This document shows, piece by piece, positions 62,725-64,000 of a stretch of DNA of 64,000 nt (within the stretch, counting starts at the first letter, position 1; every line of letters starts with the position of its first letter). The stretch comes from Bacteroidota bacterium (GTDB lineage Bacteria; Bacteroidota; Bacteroidia; J057; JAJTIE01): NCBI GenBank assembly GCA_021300195.1, contig JAJTIE010000005.1, positions 62,001-126,000 on the forward strand, read 5' to 3'. The translations under genes were made by a program, and so were the position numbers. The notes under the pieces are model-generated. The model worked only from the letters and a program-made list of their open reading frames with translations. It searched no databases and was not told the DNA's origin.

Positions 62725-64000
62725 CTAGCTGAATAGTTGTCGGAAAATCTCGTCCAGCCGCCGGGCCGTTTTTGTACGGGTACCCGGGGTAGCTAGCCGG
62801 GCTGGGGCGGTATAGAAGTCCTCAAACCCCATCTTGGAGGCTTCGGCCAGGCGTTGCTCCAGGCGCGCGGCCACGCGCAGCTCTCCGGTCAGGCTGATCT
62901 CGGCGGCAAAAACAGCCTGGGGTGGTAGCGGCGCATCGTACACCGAGGAGAGCAGCGCACAGAGTATGGCCAGGTCCAAGCCGGGGTCATCCAGGCGGAT
63001 GCCCCCGGCTATGTTTACAAACACATCTTTGGTGGCCATCTTCACCCGTCCTTTCTTCTCCAGCACGGCTATCAGCATGCCTAGGCGCTTCATGTCCAGG
63101 CCCACGGCATTTCGCTGTGGGCTGCCATAGGTGGCATCGGTTACCAGGGCCTGGCACTCTACCAGTAGGGGGCGCATGCCCTGTATGCTGGCTGCCACGG
63201 CTATGCCGGCCTCCGGGCTTCTGTGCTCGCCCAGCAGCAGCTTGCTGGGGTTGGGCTCGGCGTGCAGGCCATCGGCCTTCATCTCGTACAGGCCCAGCTC
63301 GGGGGTGGCGCCAAAGCGGTTTTTGGTGGCCCGCAGCACCCGGTACTGGTAGTGCCGCTCGCCCTCAAACTCCAGTACCACATCCACCATGTGCTCCAGC
63401 ACCTTGGGTCCGGCTATCATTCCGTCCTTGTTGATGTGCCCCACCAGGATGAGCGGTATGTGGTGCTCCTTGGCTATACGTAGCAGGCGTGCGGCACACT
63501 CGCGCACCTGGGCCACCGTGCCCGGCGCACTCTCCAGGGCATCGGTGTACAGGGTTTGTATAGAGTCGATAATCAGCAAGGCAGGCCGTAGCTGGTGTAC
63601 CTGGGGTATGAGAGCCTCCACCCGGGTTTCGGCTAGCAGATACAGCTGTTCATTCTGCCCTGGCAGGCGCTCGGCCCGCAGTTTTATCTGCTGGGCACTC
63701 TCTTCGCCGCTTATGTACAGTACGGGCTGCCCTAGCTGCAGGGCTATCTGTAGCAGTAGGGTGCTTTTGCCTATGCCGGGCTCGCCCCCCAGCAGCAGTA
63801 CACTGCCGGGCACCAGGCCGCCGCCCAGCACCCGGTTTAGCTCGGCATCCTGCAGGGCAGTGCGTGGGTAGTCTTGGGCGGCTACCTCCTGTAGGCGTAT
63901 GGGGCTGGCCTGTTCCGTGCCGGTCCAGCTTCGTGCTGCCGGTGTACGGGGGTCGCTGCTGATCTTGTGTTCTACAATTGTGTTCCAGGTGCCACAGCTG
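62725..64000 (-). CDS. radA: DNA repair protein RadA/Sms (5' end outside the window)
   Basis: At least 424 residues; the frame stays open to the window edge at 64000. The N-terminal zinc finger is partly visible (SCGTWNT, the second CxxC pair), so the first ~25-30 residues lie outside. RecA-like core with Walker A GGEPGIGKST, the RadA-specific KNRFGATPELGLYEM motif and a C-terminal Lon-like domain (ECQALVTDATYGSPQRNAVG). RadA is a branch-migration helicase in recombination. Upstream of the Dna2-like gene on the same strand, separated by 109 nt. Confidence 0.93.
   Translation of the reverse strand, partial: SCGTWNTIVEHKISSDPRTPAARSWTGTEQASPIRLQEVAAQDYPRTALQDAELNRVLGGGLVPGSVLLLGGEPGIGKSTLLLQIALQLGQPVLYISGEESAQQIKLRAERLPGQNEQLYLLAETRVEALIPQVHQLRPALLIIDSIQTLYTDALESAPGTVAQVRECAARLLRIAKEHHIPLILVGHINKDGMIAGPKVLEHMVDVVLEFEGERHYQYRVLRATKNRFGATPELGLYEMKADGLHAEPNPSKLLLGEHRSPEAGIAVAASIQGMRPLLVECQALVTDATYGSPQRNAVGLDMKRLGMLIAVLEKKGRVKMATKDVFVNIAGGIRLDDPGLDLAILCALLSSVYDAPLPPQAVFAAEISLTGELRVAARLEQRLAEASKMGFEDFYTAPARLATPGTRTKTARRLDEIFRQLFS

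Overview
The window reads as chromosomal DNA of a GC-rich member of the Bacteroidota. The evidence is an alternative complex III operon, three proteins with type IX secretion (T9SS) C-terminal sorting domains, Bacteroidota-restricted families (DUF4835, the Bacteroidota-type RpoZ, a DUF6952-like protein, DUF1573), a TonB-dependent receptor with a carboxypeptidase-regulatory-like N-terminus, and many copies of the Bacteroidota -7 promoter box TAnnTTTG. I cannot name the genus. No rRNA, tRNA, CRISPR array, insertion sequence or prophage was recognised. The content is mostly core genome.

Layout. 0-7.6 kb: the 3' end of actA, then actB, actC, actD, actE and actF (quinol:cytochrome c/HiPIP oxidoreductase), closed by a strong terminator. 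7.8-17 kb: pheT, an unrecognised gene, a TonB receptor, and a large T9SS metzincin-like protein with tandem repeats. 17-22 kb: a thiolase, then a co-directional block of bamD, rpoZ, coaBC, a DUF4835 gene and a small LSm-like gene. 22-28 kb: thioredoxin with a DUF6952-like partner, a frameshifted FAD oxidoreductase, a thiamine-phosphate-synthase-like gene, a ZIP transporter, a Fur/Zur regulator and crcB. 28-31.4 kb: two tandem T9SS paralogues that share near-identical DNA. 31.5-41.8 kb: an L,D-transpeptidase, crtW, asnS, a surface-type lipoprotein, a CrtI/CrtD-like carotenoid oxidoreductase, a DUF1573 protein, a universal stress protein, a redoxin and a BtuF-like lipoprotein. 41.8-45.5 kb: a PTPS and folE pair, a glucosaminidase, a degenerate J-protein, a 3HCDH-like protein and ridA. 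45.6-49.6 kb: a TPR protein, a PstS-like protein and a VWA protein. 49.7-52 kb: a Cys-rich small membrane protein divergent from a Fur/PerR-like regulator and peroxiredoxin. 52-64 kb: rnr, a tiny basic ORF, a polyprenyl synthase, a rhomboid protease, atpD and atpC, a LOG-family hydrolase, a Dna2-like nuclease-helicase and radA, which runs off the right edge.

Functional themes. Respiration and ATP synthesis (Act complex, AtpD/AtpC) bracket the window. Carotenoid and isoprenoid genes (crtW, a CrtI/D-like enzyme, polyprenyl synthase) are scattered rather than clustered. Pterin synthesis looks like the tetrahydrobiopterin branch, because the PTPS has the CxxxxxHGH signature and sits next to folE. 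Envelope biogenesis is represented by BamD, an L,D-transpeptidase and a glucosaminidase. Peroxide and metal stress is represented by two Fur-family regulators, a peroxiredoxin, a ZIP transporter and the Cys-rich protein.

The items most worth a second look are the Cys/Lys/His-rich membrane protein opposite the Cys-less Fur and peroxiredoxin genes, an inverted repeat overlapping the thiolase promoter, TAnnTTTG boxes 3-7 nt from start codons (predicted leaderless mRNAs), the LSm-like small protein, and an orphan Dna2-like helicase-nuclease. None of these is proven novel from sequence alone.
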